Shown piece by piece: positions 13,230-14,710 of a stretch of 14,710 bases of DNA. How positions within the stretch are numbered: the stretch's first letter is position 1; each line of letters opens with the position of its first letter. The notes beneath the pieces are model-generated. The model was not told the DNA's origin. It made no database searches and saw only the letters and a list, made by a program, of their open reading frames with translations. This DNA is from Rhizobacter sp. (GTDB lineage: Bacteria > Pseudomonadota > Gammaproteobacteria > Burkholderiales > Burkholderiaceae_C): positions 1 through 14,710 of the forward strand of contig JANYFX010000110.1 in the NCBI GenBank assembly GCA_025359585.1, in the 5' to 3' direction. The translations under genes and the position numbers were made by a program.

Positions 13230-13258
13230 ACGATCGGCGCGCGCGCTGCGCCTGACAA
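13230..13258 (-). promoter_or_regulatory. Candidate promoter of the haloperoxidase gene
   Basis: Read on the minus strand, TTGTCA (13258-13253) matches the -35 consensus at five of six positions. After exactly 17 bases comes GATCGT (13235-13230), a weaker -10. Transcription would begin about 25-30 bases before the start codon. The weak -10 would fit an activator-dependent promoter. Visual match only. Confidence 0.3.
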
Positions 13259-13262
13259 CGAC

Positions 13263-13295
13263 GATGCGACGAACCCGCCCGACAGGGCGGCGAAT
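13263..13295 (-). promoter_or_regulatory. Candidate LytTR-type operator upstream of haloperoxidase gene
   Basis: On the minus strand, TTCGCCGC (13294-13287) and TTCGTCGC (13273-13266) form an imperfect direct repeat with a 21-base period. The second copy lies inside GGGTTCGTCGCATC (13276-13263), identical over 14 bases to 8214-8227 in the repeat upstream of the kinase operon. It ends four bases from the proposed -35, an activator-like position. A small hairpin (CCGCCC/GGGCGG, 13275-13290) overlaps it and could instead be a weak terminator of the upstream gene. Confidence 0.35.
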
Positions 13296-13317
13296 CAGGC
13301 CGGGGAGCGACGGACGC

Positions 13318-14343
13318 TCACCCCTTCGGGTACTTCGCGTTGGCCTTCTTCACGAACTCGTTGGTGACGATCGCCGCGAGGTCGATCTTTGCCGCCGCGA
13401 TCTCGGGGTCGATGCTCGCGAGCGCACGGCGCGCGGTTTCGGCACCAGCCTCGGGGAACATTCCGTCGACCGACAACGCGCCCTTCGCCGCCAGGAACGC
13501 ATCGACATACACCGCGCGGTCGCCGAGCAGGTAGTTCTCGGGTACGGCCTTGATGATCTCGCCGGCACCGGCCGCCTGGATCCATTTGTCGGCACGCACG
13601 ATCGCGTTGGCCAGCGCCTGCGCCGTGGCGGGGTATTTGTCGAGAAAACTCTGCGGCGCGTACAAACAACCCGCCGGCATGGGCCCGCCGAAAATCTTGT
13701 CGGCCTCGCTCACCACGCGCGTGTCGGACACGATCTTCAGGTCGCCCGAGCGCGCCAGCAGCGTGATCACCGGGTCGAGGTTGCTGATCGCGTCGATCTG
13801 GCCCGAGCGCATCGCGGCGACCGCACCGCTGCCCGCGCCCACGCCGATGATCGACACATCGCCCGGCTTCAACCCGGCCTTGCCGAGCACGAAGTTGGCG
13901 AGCACGTTGGTGCTAGAACCCGGCGCGGTCACGCCGAGCTTCTTGCCCTTCAGCTCGGCCACGTTCTTGAAGTTGGGCATCGTCTTCGGGTTCACGCCGA
14001 GCACGATCTGCGGCGCGCGGCCCTGCAAGGCGAACGCGCGCAGGCGCTGGCCCTTCACCTGCATGTTGATGGTGTGCTCGAAGGCGCCCGAGACCACGTC
14101 GGCGCTGCCGCCGACCATCGCCTGCAGCGCGCGCGAGCCGCCGGCGAAATCGGCGATCGTCACGTCGAGCCCTTCGGCCTTGAAGTAGCCCAGGCTTTCG
14201 GCGATCGTGAGCGGCAGGTAATAGAGCAGGTTCTTGCCGCCGACCGCGAGCGTGAGCTTGGGCCTCTCGACGGCTTGGGCGTGAACCAATGCCGGCAGCG
14301 CGATCAGCGCTGAACCGGCCACAACGAAACTGCGGCGCTGCAT
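13318..14343 (-). CDS. ABC transporter substrate-binding protein, NitT/TauT family
   Basis: A 341-residue periplasmic binding protein of the SsuA/TauA/ThiY-like superfamily. The ATG at 14343 has GGAG about ten bases upstream. Residues 1-22 (MQRRSFVVAGSALIALPALVHA) are a signal peptide with a paired arginine. The mature part starts with KLTLAVGGKNLLYYLPLTIAESLGYFKAEGLDVTI, the usual first strand and helix of the NMT1/ThiY fold. It continues with FAGGSRALQAMVGGSADVVSGAFEHTI, LKGKKLGVTAPGSSTNVLANFVL and MRSGQIDAISNLDPVI, all family signatures. The ligand is not readable from sequence. It stands apart from its likely partners, the permease and ATPase at 6133-7788, and is followed on the same strand by the haloperoxidase gene after 121 bases, probably as a separate unit. 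It could serve a different transporter outside the window. Confidence 0.92.
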   Translation of the reverse strand: MQRRSFVVAGSALIALPALVHAQAVERPKLTLAVGGKNLLYYLPLTIAESLGYFKAEGLDVTIADFAGGSRALQAMVGGSADVVSGAFEHTINMQVKGQRLRAFALQGRAPQIVLGVNPKTMPNFKNVAELKGKKLGVTAPGSSTNVLANFVLGKAGLKPGDVSIIGVGAGSGAVAAMRSGQIDAISNLDPVITLLARSGDLKIVSDTRVVSEADKIFGGPMPAGCLYAPQSFLDKYPATAQALANAIVRADKWIQAAGAGEIIKAVPENYLLGDRAVYVDAFLAAKGALSVDGMFPEAGAETARRALASIDPEIAAAKIDLAAIVTNEFVKKANAKYPKG

Positions 14344-14446
14344 GAACGTGTGACTCCGTTTGAAATGTGAACCCAATCTAACTTGCGCCGCGATCCGGCA
14401 ACAGCGGGGAAACACACCCCGCGCCACACGGGCAAGGGCCGACCCG

Positions 14447-14452
14447 TAGAAT
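14447..14452 (+). promoter_or_regulatory. Candidate -10 box with very short leader
   Basis: TAGAAT (14447-14452) matches the -10 consensus at five of six positions and lies only eight bases before the protease ATG at 14461. Transcription would start at or next to the start codon. No Shine-Dalgarno sequence is seen and no clear -35 at 17 bases, so a leaderless or near-leaderless mRNA is suggested. Confidence 0.35.
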
Positions 14453-14460
14453 GATTTTCG

Positions 14461-14710
14461 ATGAATTCGTTCCGCCTGCGGCACGCCGCGCTGCCGCTCT
14501 TCGCGTTGTTGCTGATACTCACTCTCCCGCGGGTAGCGTTCGCGCAGACCAAGCCGGGCCAGCCGGCCGCCGTGGTCGCGCCACCCGAAGCGCCCGCCTC
14601 GGCGCCGATTTCGCTCTCGGCGCGCAAGGTCTACGAGCAGGCGCGCTCGCAGCTGCTGCAGATCCGCACGGTGCTCAAGGGCCGCGCGAGCCAGACCTCG
14701 GTGGGTTCGG
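14461..14710 (+). CDS. S1C-type trypsin-like serine protease, N-terminal fragment
   Basis: The first 83 residues of a gene that runs off the window. A Sec signal peptide (MNSFRLRHAALPLFALLLIL, then TLPRVAFAQ with a cut after AFA) is followed by a Pro/Ala-rich linker of about 25 residues. The start of a protease domain follows: ARKVYEQARSQLLQIRTVLKGRASQTSVGS. This wording closely resembles the opening strand of periplasmic S1C/trypsin-like proteases of Burkholderiales, where SVGSGF leads to the catalytic His region. The catalytic triad is outside the window, so activity cannot be judged. It diverges from the substrate-binding protein gene across 117 bases. Confidence 0.7.
   Translation, partial: MNSFRLRHAALPLFALLLILTLPRVAFAQTKPGQPAAVVAPPEAPASAPISLSARKVYEQARSQLLQIRTVLKGRASQTSVGS

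Noticed and set aside
1..14710. CRISPR array, prophage, insertion sequence or integron
   Set aside because: No regularly spaced repeats, transposase or integrase frames, terminal inverted repeats or tRNA target sites were found on either strand.

Overview
The window is about 70% GC by eye, with codon use and gene families (PriA, UPF0149, NitT/TauT-type ABC transporter, PhoX, EamA, LytS/LytTR) typical of a betaproteobacterium, most likely order Burkholderiales. This placement is inferred from style and remembered family distributions, not from a marker-gene search. It looks chromosomal: I see no phage genes, transposase, tRNA, rRNA or CRISPR.

Layout from left to right. The 3' end of priA (1-393, +) faces a UPF0149/YecA-family gene (410-1162, -). 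A gene-free stretch follows (1163-1493); it holds two small hairpins and a strong plus-strand intrinsic terminator with no plus-strand protein gene ahead of it, so it may encode a small RNA. Next is a small secreted protein with a carboxypeptidase-regulatory-like fold (1494-1949, -). A plus-strand cluster comes after it: a 68-residue peptide with an 11-residue motif repeated exactly (2188-2394), a hairpin terminator, a DUF6065-like protein (2483-3271) and an EamA/DMT transporter (3271-4194) that overlaps it by one base. A minus-strand operon then reads ABC ATPase (7788-6973), permease (6960-6133) and Tat-exported PhoX phosphatase (6118-4205).

The right half is a plus-strand signalling operon: a LytS-type histidine kinase (8460-9590), a second kinase-like membrane protein that has lost its phospho-acceptor histidine (9587-10702), an exported cupin-like protein (10695-11123) and a LytTR response regulator (11136-11885). 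Its genes overlap or nearly abut. A vanadium-dependent haloperoxidase-type lipoprotein (11919-13196, -) and a NitT/TauT-type substrate-binding protein (13318-14343, -) follow. The latter is a plausible partner for the ABC transporter several kilobases away. The window ends inside an S1C-type serine protease gene (14461-, +).

The observations most worth following are: (1) the repeat peptide / DUF6065-like / exporter cluster, which resembles an uncharacterised modified-peptide locus; (2) the paired active and degenerate LytS kinases with a cupin between kinase and regulator; and (3) a tandem TTCGTCGC element with 20-21 base spacing, found upstream of both the kinase operon and the haloperoxidase gene, which could be the LytTR operator and link the two loci.
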